This document shows positions 35,968 to 45,452 of a DNA stretch of 64,000 bases, piece after piece; positions within the stretch are counted from its first letter, which is position 1; every line of letters begins with the position of its first letter. The notes under the pieces are model-generated. The model ran no database searches. It saw nothing but the letters and a program-made list of their open reading frames with translations, and was not told the DNA's origin. A program made the translations under genes and the position numbers. Source of the DNA: an uncultured Lachnospiraceae bacterium (GTDB taxonomy: Bacteria > Bacillota > Clostridia > Lachnospirales > Lachnospiraceae); assembly GCA_937920345.1 (NCBI GenBank), contig CALGVA010000053.1, forward strand, positions 1 through 64,000, read 5' to 3'.

Positions 35968-35970
35968 GAG

Positions 35971-37047
35971 TTGGAAAAAGTTATCATATTTGGGCGAGGC
36001 AGATATTATCTGAGCAAAAGAGAAGAATTGAAGAAGAAATACGACATTACAGGTTTCCTGGATAATGCCGTAAAACCGGATGAGGTGCAGGAGTTTGAAG
36101 GAAGACGAGTGGTCCATCCGGAACAGTTGGCTTGTTTTGCGAAAGAAATTCCGATCTTGCTGATGTCGGCGGCTTTTTTTGAGATGTGGGAACAATTGCG
36201 CCGGATCGGGGTCGCGCCGGAAAGAATCAGATTCGCCGTTTTGATGAAGCCTTATTATGATGAGATGGAAACGGTCTTGGCAGATTCTGTGCAGGAAATA
36301 TCGGCGGGTGATTCCGGAATCACCGTAAAGGAGCATTTCTGTGTACAGGTATTTTCCGGGAAAGATGATTTTAAAGCGTATCTGCGGACTCTATTTGCAG
36401 AAAAATACAGATACATTAATCTGCTGGCTGAGATGCCGGATATGCCGGTAAGTAAGAGATTTGGATTGGAGAGAGGAAAGCCGGTTGACCGGGTCTACAT
36501 AGAGCGGTTTCTTGAAAGTCAAAGCGACAAGATCAAAGGATGCGTGATGGAAATTGCGGATTCCGGTTATACGGAAATGTTTGGAAGTGATGTGGAACAG
36601 AGTCTGGTACTCCATTTGAACGGCTGGGGCAAAGGCGTTATCAAGGGAAACCTGGAGAATGGTGAAGGAATCCGGGAGAACAGTGTTGACTGCTTTATCT
36701 GTACACAGACGATTCAGTTTATCTATGATGTCCACAGTGCGGTGCGCAATATCTACAGAAGCCTTAAGCCAGGCGGGGTGGCGCTTGTGACGGCGAATTG
36801 TCTGGGACAGCTCTCTTTGTATGATTATTATAACTGGGGAGAATACTGGCGTTTTACAGATCAGTCCATGCGGAAATTATTTGCAGAAGTCTTTGCGGAT
36901 CACAATATCACGGTGCAGTCATGGGGAAATGTGAAAACAGCGGCCGCGTATTTGTATGGTCTATGTGCGGAGGACTTGAAAGAGGAAGATTTTGCATTGC
37001 AGGACGGGCAGTATCCGGTGATCGTGACGGCTGTGGTCAGGAAATAG
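35971..37047 (+). CDS. Rossmann module - SAM methyltransferase fusion
   Basis: The protein has 358 residues from a TTG start three bases after the previous stop. Residues 1-95 are a recurring Rossmann module (KVIIFGRGRYYLS, then GFLDN). Residues 130-355 resemble a class I methyltransferase without a clean motif I. VMEIADSGYTEMFG is where motif I would lie, and VDCFICTQTIQFIYD plus LKPGGVALVT are motifs II and III. EYWRFTDQSMRKLF follows, as in sugar O-methyltransferases. Substrate unknown. The gene order puts it between a propeller protein and a DUF616 transferase. Confidence 0.75.
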   Translation: MEKVIIFGRGRYYLSKREELKKKYDITGFLDNAVKPDEVQEFEGRRVVHPEQLACFAKEIPILLMSAAFFEMWEQLRRIGVAPERIRFAVLMKPYYDEMETVLADSVQEISAGDSGITVKEHFCVQVFSGKDDFKAYLRTLFAEKYRYINLLAEMPDMPVSKRFGLERGKPVDRVYIERFLESQSDKIKGCVMEIADSGYTEMFGSDVEQSLVLHLNGWGKGVIKGNLENGEGIRENSVDCFICTQTIQFIYDVHSAVRNIYRSLKPGGVALVTANCLGQLSLYDYYNWGEYWRFTDQSMRKLFAEVFADHNITVQSWGNVKTAAAYLYGLCAEDLKEEDFALQDGQYPVIVTAVVRK

Positions 37048-37060
37048 TGTAGGGGGATTG

Positions 37061-38218
37061 GTGAAAGAAATGAATGATCGTATAGAAACTTATAAAGAAT
37101 TGTTAGATAAAAAAGGAAAATATAAATATGTCTGTATGTTTGGAGCCGGATATGCAGCAAGTTACTGGTATCGGTTCCTGGGTGATATCGGTTGCCGGGT
37201 AGACTTCTTTTCGGACAATAATGCGGAATTGTGGGGCAAAGTCATGATCGATGGGATCGTATGCATATCGCCGTCTGAACTGTTGGCACACGGTAAAGAT
37301 GTCCTGTGCCTTGTATCCACGTCTGCGCTGTATATGAACGAGTTGACTGTGGAGCTGCAAAACAGGGGACTTGACGTGATCGGACTTGATCCACACTGGA
37401 TGAATATAGATGAAGTCGTGAAACGGTATGTGGGAATAGATACCGGACTTCCGGTATATGAAGACGGGGAGATGGGGGAATACGACAGGAAAGTGGGTGT
37501 GGATGAGAGAATAGCTGTCTATACCTGCATTGTCGGAAATTATGACAATTTGAAGCAGCCTGAGGTGATAGACCAGCAATGTGATTACTACTATCTCAGC
37601 TTTGACCGTCCGGAAGAGCCGGGGATCTGGCAGTGGATCGATATAGCGCCGTATTTTCAGGGCAGGGAGCTGGATCACACCAGAGTGAATCGGTTCTGCA
37701 AACTGCATCCGCAACTTTTTTTCAATCGTTATAAGTACTCCATATATTTAGACGGAGGACTGGAAATCAGGGAAAGCATTGCCGGACTGGTGAGAAAGAC
37801 AGGCAGTGTCGGAATTGCATTATATGGCAAAGCGCTGACCGGGGATGTTGATACCTACGGGGAAGCGGCGTTTCGGCTTATCACTGAGACAACAAGCGGA
37901 GATGACCGAAGTGTGGTCATCAAACAAATGGAGAAATATGCGAGGGAAGGGTTCCCGAGAAATTATGGTTCTTCGCATAATGCCGTTATTGTCAGGGAGC
38001 ATAATAATCCGGACTGTATCAAGATTATGGATACATGGTGGAAAGAGATAGAGAACGAGTGTCGAAGGGACGAACTTTCCTTTTTCTATGCCTTATGGAA
38101 AAATGGCTTTCATCCGGGGGCAGTAGGGAGTCTGGGCAAAACGCTGAGAAGAACCACGGAGTTTAGAGAACTGGGACACACAATAGACATCTATCCAAAG
38201 ATATATAGCAGATCATAG
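37061..38218 (+). CDS. Rossmann module - DUF616 (TOD1/MUCI70-like) glycosyltransferase
   Basis: About 385 residues. The start is ambiguous between TTG 37058, GTG 37061 and ATG 37070, with AGGGGG just upstream. Residues 15-120 are a Rossmann module (VCMFGAGYAASYW, then DFFSDNN). Residues 145-380 are a DUF616 domain: RIAVYTCIVGNYDNLK, LSFDRPEE, HTRVNRFCKLHPQLFF and YSIYLDGGLEI in order. The Asp in YLDGG aligns with the metal-binding DxD region of this family. DUF616 proteins are putative GT-A glycosyltransferases known in plants and bacterial capsule loci. Confidence 0.82.
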   Translation: MKEMNDRIETYKELLDKKGKYKYVCMFGAGYAASYWYRFLGDIGCRVDFFSDNNAELWGKVMIDGIVCISPSELLAHGKDVLCLVSTSALYMNELTVELQNRGLDVIGLDPHWMNIDEVVKRYVGIDTGLPVYEDGEMGEYDRKVGVDERIAVYTCIVGNYDNLKQPEVIDQQCDYYYLSFDRPEEPGIWQWIDIAPYFQGRELDHTRVNRFCKLHPQLFFNRYKYSIYLDGGLEIRESIAGLVRKTGSVGIALYGKALTGDVDTYGEAAFRLITETTSGDDRSVVIKQMEKYAREGFPRNYGSSHNAVIVREHNNPDCIKIMDTWWKEIENECRRDELSFFYALWKNGFHPGAVGSLGKTLRRTTEFRELGHTIDIYPKIYSRS

Positions 38219-38248
38219 TAAGAGACATGAAAGGAGATCGTGAGAGAT

Positions 38249-39397
38249 ATGAATACGCAGGCTGATTTGAAAAAAATAGTAAATTGTGAGGATGTGATAG
38301 TAATATGCGGCTACGGGCCAATAGGAAGGTATCTTCAAAAAGAAATTCAGGATGACGGAAAGAAAAGAAAATTTGTATTTTGCGATAATAATAAAGCAAA
38401 ACATGGAATAGAAAACGGTATTGAGATTTGCAGCTTTGAGAAAGCATGTGCAGAGAATCAGAATGCTTTGTTCATACCTACAAGCCTCGAGTATGCCTCC
38501 AAGATGAGAAAACAGCTGCTCGGGCTGGGTATTTGTGAAAACAGGATTTGTTTTGATGAGATCAGGGAGCATCTACAGAGTCTGATGGATGAAAATATGG
38601 CAGAGCGTAAGCTGAGCCCGCAGACATATCTTAGATTTGAGGTCTCGCTGGCGGAGCACTGTAACTTGAATTGTAAATATTGTGCGCACTTTTCACCTGT
38701 TGCCGAGCCGGAATTTCTGAATCTTTCACAACATGAAAAGGATATGGAAAGACTCTCGTATTTACTTGACGGAAAGTCCGATAAGATCTACCTGATTGGC
38801 GGAGAGCCGCTTCTCTATAAAGAAATTATAGAATGCATGAAAATAACCAGAACATATTTTCCGAAATCCAGAATTATTATATTGTCTAACGGTCTGTTGA
38901 TCAACAGTATGAAAGACGATTTCTGGAAGGCGTGCAGGGACGAGGACATCGAAATCAATATTACAAGATATCCGATTAAGACAGATTATGAAAAAATTAT
39001 ACGAAAGATAGAACAGGAAGGAATTACAGGTGATTATTGCAGGGAGAGTGATGTTTCCTGTCTTTTTGACAAGCTTACGCTCGATCTGGAAGGCGGGCAG
39101 GACCCGTACGAGTCATTTACGCACTGCAGTCAGGCAAATCAGTGTCATCTGGTAAAGGACGGCAGGATATACACATGCTCTTATATCAAGTGCGCGGAGC
39201 ATTTCAATAAATATTTCCATCAGAATCTGGAGATTACGGAAGACGATTATGTAGATCTTTACAGCGTGAAAGACGGACAGGAGATGCTGGAGAAACTGGC
39301 AAAGCCGGCACGCTTCTGCAGATACTGTGATGTGAAGGGAAGAATACACGGGCTGCCGTTCGAGATCAGTAAGAAAGAGATGAGCGAATGGGCGTAA
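38249..39397 (+). CDS. Rossmann module - radical SAM enzyme
   Basis: About 382 residues from ATG 38249; GTG 38240, three bases after AAGGAG, is the alternative. Residues 10-110 are a Rossmann module (IVICGYGPIGRYLQ, then FCDNN). Residues 125-380 are a radical SAM domain with CNLNCKYC (CX3CX2C, near 141-148), YLIGGEPLL (GGE motif) and a Cys-rich tail (HCSQANQC, YTCSYIKC, CRYCD) resembling a SPASM auxiliary cluster region. It may epimerise, dehydrate or rearrange a sugar, or install a link on a peptide; the substrate is not evident. Rossmann-fused radical SAM proteins are uncommon. Confidence 0.85.
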   Translation: MNTQADLKKIVNCEDVIVICGYGPIGRYLQKEIQDDGKKRKFVFCDNNKAKHGIENGIEICSFEKACAENQNALFIPTSLEYASKMRKQLLGLGICENRICFDEIREHLQSLMDENMAERKLSPQTYLRFEVSLAEHCNLNCKYCAHFSPVAEPEFLNLSQHEKDMERLSYLLDGKSDKIYLIGGEPLLYKEIIECMKITRTYFPKSRIIILSNGLLINSMKDDFWKACRDEDIEINITRYPIKTDYEKIIRKIEQEGITGDYCRESDVSCLFDKLTLDLEGGQDPYESFTHCSQANQCHLVKDGRIYTCSYIKCAEHFNKYFHQNLEITEDDYVDLYSVKDGQEMLEKLAKPARFCRYCDVKGRIHGLPFEISKKEMSEWA

Positions 39398-39421
39398 TGG
39401 AGACAGAAGGGAACTGCTACA

Positions 39422-40156
39422 ATGATGAATGAAGTGAATAACGGTAAACTTACCTTTATTCACTGGAATAAAATGACATCAGTATATGAAATAGAAGATA
39501 GTCAAAACTTACCCTATAAGGCTTATCATTATTTTATGAACCATGAGGATGAGATAATCTATAATGAAGCAGGTGTTCTTGTTGGCGCTATAGTGATGAA
39601 TTGTAATCCCTTTACTCTGGGACACAGGTACTTGATAGAACAGGCATTGGGTCAAGTGGACAAATTGTATGTGTTCGTTGTGGAGGAGGATAAATCTTTT
39701 TTTAAATTTGAAGATAGATTAAAGATGGTGAAGGAGGGAGTGAAAGATCTGGCAGGGATTCAGGTTGTGCCTTCTGGCAGATATATTTTATCAAAAGATA
39801 CATTTGTGCAATATTTTGAAAAAGAACAAGTTCAGATAGTGGAAAGTATGGATTATGATATTTATATTTTTGGAGAAGTAGTGGTTCCCGGATTAGGTAT
39901 TACACATCGTTTTGTGGGAGATGAGCCATTCGACAAGGTAACACGGAAGTATAACGAAACTATGAAAAAGATGTTGCCGAATTATGGGGTGGAAGTAATT
40001 GAAATTCCAAGAATTACATATAGGGGAAACAAAGAGCGGATAATTAGCGCAACTTTTGTGCGAAAAGCTTTACAAGATAAGGAATGGGGGATTATAGAGG
40101 AATCTTGTCCTGAAAGTACAGTAAGATATTTGAAAGCATATAAGGAATATACATGA
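39422..40156 (+). CDS. citrate-lyase-ligase-like adenylyltransferase domain protein
   Basis: This 244-residue protein has the nucleotidyltransferase core of [citrate (pro-3S)-lyase] ligase (CitC). GAIVMNCNPFTLGHRYLIEQA carries the HxGH-like TLGH. VFVVEEDKSFFKFEDRL, VVPSGRYILSKDTFVQYF and IISATFVRKAL follow; the last matches the ISST-type motif. The N-terminal acetyltransferase-like domain of CitC is absent. No citrate lyase genes are present. A close paralogue forms part of the 790-residue protein at 58833-61205. Here it more likely activates an acyl or phospho compound as an adenylate or dinucleotide for glycan decoration (inference). Confidence 0.75.
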   Translation: MMNEVNNGKLTFIHWNKMTSVYEIEDSQNLPYKAYHYFMNHEDEIIYNEAGVLVGAIVMNCNPFTLGHRYLIEQALGQVDKLYVFVVEEDKSFFKFEDRLKMVKEGVKDLAGIQVVPSGRYILSKDTFVQYFEKEQVQIVESMDYDIYIFGEVVVPGLGITHRFVGDEPFDKVTRKYNETMKKMLPNYGVEVIEIPRITYRGNKERIISATFVRKALQDKEWGIIEESCPESTVRYLKAYKEYT

Positions 40157-40169
40157 AGGAGCATCGAAC

Positions 40170-42062
40170 ATGGGAGGCATATACGGGTTTATTGGAAGAA
40201 AAAATATGAAACAGGATTTATTGCTGGAAATGGGAAACAGTCTTGCGCACAGGGGACCAGACGGTCATGGGGAGGCTGTATATCAGCTTGAACATTCATA
40301 TAATGCCGGATTGGCTTCAAGGTGGTTATATACCGGCAATAAATCTGATAAATATTTTCAGCCAACGCAATCGGAGGACAATAGAGTAAGCGTAGTATTT
40401 GATGGTGAAATTTACAATTCCCCAAATATCCGGGATGAAATAAGCGGTTATGCATTCAAAACGGATTGTGATGCAGAAGTTATTGTGGCAGCCTACTTAA
40501 AATGGGGACTTGATTTTGCCACGAAATTAAACGGTAATTTTGCTATCGCTTTATTAGACAGATATGAAAATGCCCTGTATTTAATAAGGGATATAATGGG
40601 GGCAAAGCCGTTACATTATTATGTCAGTAAAGATAAAGATATAGTATTCGCATCTGAAATAAAAGCTTTGATGATGTGCCCTGATTTTGATAAGGAAGTA
40701 AACACGGCAATCATTGGAAGCTATTTACATCATGCATATATAAATGGTACTGACACAATATACACAAATGTCCACAAGGTAGAAAAGGGTCATATTTTAA
40801 AAATACAGAATGGCGAAATCGAAGAAATCGAGTATTGGAGTATTGCGCAAACGTATAATGCATGTTCCCAGAATAGAATTGAAGATTACGAACAGGCAAA
40901 ATTTGAACTGAAAAAGAGGATAGAGGATGCCGTCATGCTTAGAATGCAGGGTGACACTCCTGTAGGATGTTTTTTCAGTGGCGGATATGACTCTTCTTTA
41001 ATAGCTGCTATTGCGCAGGAAAGATCCTCTAAACCGGTGCGTACATACAGTGTCGGGTTTTACGAAGAAGAGTATAATGAAGCACGCTATGCAAAAGGCG
41101 TAGCGAACCATCTGGGAACAAACCATACAGAAATGTATTTTGAGGAACCGGAAATGTTAGGTATGATCGAAGACTTTCCTTCGTATTTTGCTGAACCGGT
41201 AGCAGATGAGGCAGTGATTCCTACCTTATTAATGTCTTCACGGGTTCGCAAAGACCTGCCGGCGGTGCTTACCGGGACCGGAGGAGATGAGCTGTTTGTA
41301 GGCGGGCTGTCGATTTATTCAATACTCCAGGAGGCACAAAGGAAGCAAAAGACAGGAAAAATATTACATTTGCTAAGAGAAATACCAGTCATCCGGAATG
41401 GTAAATTCTGGGATCAACTGCCGTTAATCTATAAAATCGTATCAGAAGATACGAATTATGAGGTAAAAACGCAGACAGGAGTAGAGGGATATACAAGAAA
41501 TATTGATAAAATTTTAATTGATAAACCGTTAAATTACTATTTTGAATGGGAGTCAAAATATGATGAAAAAAATTACGGCGTAATAAGAAGCCTGTTAGAT
41601 TTGGATACATATACGCCAAACTGTGAACTGCACAAGGAGGACAGGGGGACTATGCGGTTTGCGCTTGAACGAAGAAGTCCTTTTCTGGATAAGAACGTAA
41701 TGGAATATGCATTCAGACTGCCACGTGAATATAAAATGGAAGGACTGATCGGCAAAAGAATATTAAGGGATCTCTGCTACGAATATATTCCAAGAGAACT
41801 GCTGGACCGGCCTAAAGCAGGATTCTGTGTACCTTTGGATAAATGGCTGAGAGGACCGCTGAAAGAAAAACTCATAGATATGACAAATAGAGATTTTCTG
41901 ATCAGGCAGGGAATATTCAAGCCTGATGAAACAATAATGTTTGTGAAGGGGTATCTGCAGACAGGAGATCAGGGTAGCTTTAGCGGAAAGAATTATTCTA
42001 AAATAATCTGGCCATTTTTTGTATTCCAGCAATGGTATGATTATTACTTCATGAAGCAATAG
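40170..42062 (+). CDS. asparagine-synthase-like amidotransferase lacking the catalytic Cys
   Basis: The 630-residue protein has the glutaminase domain (about 1-200: SLAHRGPDGHG, VVFDGEIYN) and the ATP-pyrophosphatase domain (about 240-620: GCFFSGGYDSSLIAAIA, LTGTGGDELFVGG, LERRSPFLDKNVMEYAF). The N-terminus is MGGIYGF: the cysteine that must follow the initiator Met in class II amidotransferases is Gly. The ATG is secure because AAGGAG lies about 9 bases upstream and no alternative start supplies a Cys. It should not hydrolyse glutamine and may use free ammonia or another nucleophile. In glycan loci such enzymes amidate uronic acids or carboxyl groups. Confidence 0.88.
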   Translation: MGGIYGFIGRKNMKQDLLLEMGNSLAHRGPDGHGEAVYQLEHSYNAGLASRWLYTGNKSDKYFQPTQSEDNRVSVVFDGEIYNSPNIRDEISGYAFKTDCDAEVIVAAYLKWGLDFATKLNGNFAIALLDRYENALYLIRDIMGAKPLHYYVSKDKDIVFASEIKALMMCPDFDKEVNTAIIGSYLHHAYINGTDTIYTNVHKVEKGHILKIQNGEIEEIEYWSIAQTYNACSQNRIEDYEQAKFELKKRIEDAVMLRMQGDTPVGCFFSGGYDSSLIAAIAQERSSKPVRTYSVGFYEEEYNEARYAKGVANHLGTNHTEMYFEEPEMLGMIEDFPSYFAEPVADEAVIPTLLMSSRVRKDLPAVLTGTGGDELFVGGLSIYSILQEAQRKQKTGKILHLLREIPVIRNGKFWDQLPLIYKIVSEDTNYEVKTQTGVEGYTRNIDKILIDKPLNYYFEWESKYDEKNYGVIRSLLDLDTYTPNCELHKEDRGTMRFALERRSPFLDKNVMEYAFRLPREYKMEGLIGKRILRDLCYEYIPRELLDRPKAGFCVPLDKWLRGPLKEKLIDMTNRDFLIRQGIFKPDETIMFVKGYLQTGDQGSFSGKNYSKIIWPFFVFQQWYDYYFMKQ

Positions 42063-42098
42063 GATAATCGACGAAAAGAAAATGGAGAAGAAGAGGCA

Positions 42099-43352
42099 AT
42101 GCATTTGGCTATTTTGACGGATGAGTTGGCGACGTCCGGTAACTCTTCCGGAGGGCTGGCAAGTTTTAGCGCTAATCTGGCAAGGATATTTAAGAGAAAC
42201 GGGCATAGAGTGACGATTTTGCTGGTCACCACGAAGCAGCAGGAAATCGTTTTTGATGAAGGGATTGCGCTTAAGCATATCTATGTGGAGAAAGCAATGT
42301 GGGATAAGTTTGCCCATATGGCGAAGCATATTGCAGCCCTTACAGGCGAAGAGGAAGACACAATCAGAAAAGTCCTTGTCAGTCTGTATAAAGGGGAACT
42401 GGTTAAGGATTTGATTCAGCAGATACATGCGGGAGAAAGGATAGATATCATTCATACTTGTAATCTGGAGCAGTTTGCTCTGGGGCTTGATGACTCTATA
42501 CCCTATGTAGTAAGAATATCAAGCTATATGCGGGTAGCCCTCAATGCCAGTTTACCAGAAAACAGAGAAGAATATTATGATGAATCTACCTTTACACTTA
42601 AGGATCAACTGGATATTTATTTATTACAAAGAGCAAGATATGTCATCTCACCAAGCAACCTGCTGGCGGAGATGGGAAAAGAAAAAATGGGGATTGATCC
42701 GGTGGTTATTGAAAGTCCCTTTGTTCTGGATCGGGACCACTGGGATGACAGTGTGTATTGTTCCCTGGTAAAGGGGAAGAAGTACATTATCCATTATGGA
42801 AGGATGTCTTATTTCAAGGGAAGCCATATTGTAGCTGGAGTAATAAAAAGAATACTGGAAAAACATCCGGATATATATATGCTGCTTGCCGGAGCTGATG
42901 AAGGGCTTCTGGATGATAACGGACAACAGGTCATGGCACATGAACTGATTAAGGAAGCTGCAGAGCGATATGCAGATCGTGTGATTTATGCAGGATGTCT
43001 GGTAAGGGAACAGCTTTACCCTTTAATAGAAAATGCAGAGATCTGTCTGTTACCTTATAGAATAGATAATCTTTCCAATGCATGTATTGAAGCGATGGCT
43101 ATGGGAAAGATTGTAATCGGTACAGACGGAGCAAGCTTTGAACAGTTGATTGATGACAGGAAAAGCGGATTTCTATGCAGGCGGGATAATCCGGAATCAT
43201 ATTTGGAGGCGGTGGATGAGGTTCTGTCCCTGAGTGAGGCAGCAAAGAGACAAATAGAGTCGGAGGCCTCCAGGCAGGTCAGGCGCCTTGCGCCGGAGGT
43301 CATATACCGGAAGTATTATGATTTTTATCAAAAGGTAATCAGTGAATGGTAA
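42099..43352 (+). CDS. GT4-family glycosyltransferase
   Basis: This 417-residue GT-B protein reads LAILTDELATSGNSSGGLASFSANLARIF at the N-terminus (glycine-rich donor loop), then CNLEQFALGLD, ISPSNLLAEMG and ESPFVLDRDHWD. KYIIHYGRMSYFKGSHIVAGV starts the C-terminal domain. EICLLPYRIDNLSNACIEAMAMGKIVIG is the EX7E-like region, with Asn in place of the usual first Glu. Nucleotide-sugar specificity is not predictable. AGAAGAGG precedes the ATG. It carries no Rossmann module and is followed by the free-standing one. Confidence 0.9.
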   Translation: MHLAILTDELATSGNSSGGLASFSANLARIFKRNGHRVTILLVTTKQQEIVFDEGIALKHIYVEKAMWDKFAHMAKHIAALTGEEEDTIRKVLVSLYKGELVKDLIQQIHAGERIDIIHTCNLEQFALGLDDSIPYVVRISSYMRVALNASLPENREEYYDESTFTLKDQLDIYLLQRARYVISPSNLLAEMGKEKMGIDPVVIESPFVLDRDHWDDSVYCSLVKGKKYIIHYGRMSYFKGSHIVAGVIKRILEKHPDIYMLLAGADEGLLDDNGQQVMAHELIKEAAERYADRVIYAGCLVREQLYPLIENAEICLLPYRIDNLSNACIEAMAMGKIVIGTDGASFEQLIDDRKSGFLCRRDNPESYLEAVDEVLSLSEAAKRQIESEASRQVRRLAPEVIYRKYYDFYQKVISEW

Positions 43353-43392
43353 GAACCGGGGAAATTATGAGAAAACATTTGGGAGGTTTTGG

Positions 43393-43767
43393 GTGAAAGT
43401 AGATAAGTATCAGATGTGGTACAACCTCATGGAACGCTGGCTGACGCTGCACGAAGAAGGTAAGACCATTCCACGGATATTGCAGGAACGCGGCATTTCA
43501 ACGATAGCTTTATACGGATTAGGGAAGATTGGCAAGCATGTTGTCTGGGAATTGAAAGACAGTGGGGTTACTATATTGTACGCCATAGACAGAATTGTGT
43601 CAGGGGTGTATGACGAAATACCGGTGAAAAAGGCGGATGAATCTTTTCCAGCAGTAGACGCTGTTATTGTGACGGCAGTTTATGATTTTGAAAAAATAGA
43701 AGAAATGCTAAAGAATCGGATAGATTGTCCGATTATTTCTTTAGAAGAAATATTGTATGAGGGATAG
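43393..43767 (+). CDS. stand-alone Rossmann module protein
   Basis: The protein has 124 residues from GTG 43393, which has GGGAGG 6 bases upstream; the open frame begins earlier at 43342 but without a site. An amphipathic helix (DKYQMWYNLMERWLTLH) precedes TIALYGLGKIGKHVVWEL, the GxGxxG loop, then YAIDR and DAVIVTAVYDFEKI. It closely parallels the C-terminal 120 residues of the glycosyltransferase at 47824-49446, helix included. With no catalytic domain attached, it may bind a nucleotide or serve as an assembly partner for the AsnB-like protein encoded next. Confidence 0.75.
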   Translation: MKVDKYQMWYNLMERWLTLHEEGKTIPRILQERGISTIALYGLGKIGKHVVWELKDSGVTILYAIDRIVSGVYDEIPVKKADESFPAVDAVIVTAVYDFEKIEEMLKNRIDCPIISLEEILYEG

Positions 43768-43780
43768 CGGAGAAGCGATT

Positions 43781-45424
43781 ATGTGTGGAATTCTTGGGGG
43801 AAATAATCCTGATTGGAATTATGCGGAAGCAATAGACTGTATTCGGCATAGAGGACCGGACGGGAAACGGGCAGAGCATTATGCAGGGATGAGCTTTGCG
43901 TTTTGCAGACTTGCGATTCAGGATCTGTCAGAAAATGCCATGCAGCCCATGAACAGCCCTGATCATAAGGTACATATTGTCTATAATGGCGAGATCTATG
44001 GTTATAAATCGCTTAAGGAAGAATTGGCGAAAAAATATCTGTTCCGCACTTCTTCCGATACAGAAGTTATTCTTAATGCCTATCTGGAATACGGGGAGGA
44101 ATTTGTTGACAGGATAGACGGGATATTTGCCATGGCGATCTACGATGAGCGGATACAAAAGGTGTATTTGTATCGGGACCGGATCGGCGTGAAACCGTTA
44201 TATTATTATTATGACGGGACGGGATTTGCGTTTGCGTCGGAGTTGAAGGCTTTGCGGAAGCTGATGGATGACGTTCCATGGACGATTGACAGACTGGCGG
44301 TTTACGACTACTTATTTTATCAGTATGTGCCGGAACCTAAAAGTATGTATGAGAAAGTATATAAATTAAGGCCGGCCACGAAGCTTGTATTTGATGTACA
44401 AGAAAATCGGATAACAGGGGAAGACAAATACTGGACAATCAAAGTGAATGCCTCCGCAGGCAGAAGACGCAAAAAAGAAGATATCACAGAAGAACTAAGG
44501 GCATTGATCAGACAGACAGTACAGGAACAGTTAATTGCGGATGTGCCGGTGGGGACATTTTTAAGCGGAGGCGTAGATTCCAGCATTATTACCTATGAGA
44601 CAAGCAGATTAAAGCCGGAGGTAAATGCCTTTTCTATCGGGTTTAAAGAGGCACAGTATGATGAATCCAAACGTGCGGCGGCATTCTGCCGCAAGAAACA
44701 GATAGCTCTGGTACAGCAGAGTCTTCATAACAAAGATATCGGGGAGATTAGGAACAGACTGCCGGAATGGTATGATGAACCTTTTGGAGATACATCTGCA
44801 TACCCCACGTATTTAGTTTCCAAACTTGCAAGAACAAAGTGTACGGTTGTATTAACCGGAGATGGGGGAGATGAACTGTTTGGTGGATACGACCGGTACA
44901 GGACTGTGGATGTCAGGGGAGGAAAACTTAATAGTGAAGACATATGTATGCAATATGCATATGCAGCATCCACTGTTGAGGATTTCAGAATAAGATGGGG
45001 GATTCCCGCCGGGTATAATCCGTACTGGCATTATGAACAGTATTATGAGGAAGAACTGCCGGTTATAACCAGAATGAGATATCTGGATCTGATGACATAT
45101 CTTCCGGAGGATATTTTAACCAAAGTAGACAGGGTAAGTATGGCTGTTTCCTTGGAGGCAAGAGTGCCCTTTCTGGCGAGAAGAATAGTGGAATTTGCTT
45201 TTTCCCTTTCGCAGGAAGAGTGTCTGTCCGGGAATGAACTGAAAGGCTGTCTGAAAGACGCTTATAGAGGGATTGTGCCGGATGAAGTTTTATATGGTAT
45301 TAAGATGGGATTCGGGGTGCCTGATCATTATCTCTGGCGGGAAAAACATGAAAGAAATTTATTCGCAGGAATTTTGAAGACTCAGTGGAGTGGACTGGAT
45401 GAATCAAAGCCGGGGGTTCATTGA
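43781..45424 (+). CDS. asparagine-synthase-like glutamine amidotransferase (catalytic Cys present)
   Basis: The protein has 547 residues from the ATG preceded by GGAGAAG; the open frame begins 24 bases earlier. Removal of Met exposes Cys2 (MCGILGG). The glutaminase domain has IRHRGPDGKR and VYNGEIYGY. The synthetase domain has VGTFLSGGVDSSIIT (PP-loop) and LTGDGGDELFGGYDRY, then LEARVPFLARRIVEFAF. All catalytic features are intact, unlike the paralogue 3.6 kb upstream. Because it sits in a glycan cluster, amidation of a uronic acid or other carboxylate is more likely than asparagine supply. It overlaps the open frame of the next glycosyltransferase gene. Confidence 0.92.
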   Translation: MCGILGGNNPDWNYAEAIDCIRHRGPDGKRAEHYAGMSFAFCRLAIQDLSENAMQPMNSPDHKVHIVYNGEIYGYKSLKEELAKKYLFRTSSDTEVILNAYLEYGEEFVDRIDGIFAMAIYDERIQKVYLYRDRIGVKPLYYYYDGTGFAFASELKALRKLMDDVPWTIDRLAVYDYLFYQYVPEPKSMYEKVYKLRPATKLVFDVQENRITGEDKYWTIKVNASAGRRRKKEDITEELRALIRQTVQEQLIADVPVGTFLSGGVDSSIITYETSRLKPEVNAFSIGFKEAQYDESKRAAAFCRKKQIALVQQSLHNKDIGEIRNRLPEWYDEPFGDTSAYPTYLVSKLARTKCTVVLTGDGGDELFGGYDRYRTVDVRGGKLNSEDICMQYAYAASTVEDFRIRWGIPAGYNPYWHYEQYYEEELPVITRMRYLDLMTYLPEDILTKVDRVSMAVSLEARVPFLARRIVEFAFSLSQEECLSGNELKGCLKDAYRGIVPDEVLYGIKMGFGVPDHYLWREKHERNLFAGILKTQWSGLDESKPGVH

Positions 45425-45452
45425 TCAGTCAGCAGACAGGAGAAAATGGAAC

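Noticed and set aside
39422..40156. Citrate fermentation gene citC
   Set aside because: No citD/E/F genes are nearby, the N-terminal CitC domain is missing, and the gene is embedded in glycan genes together with a fused paralogue.
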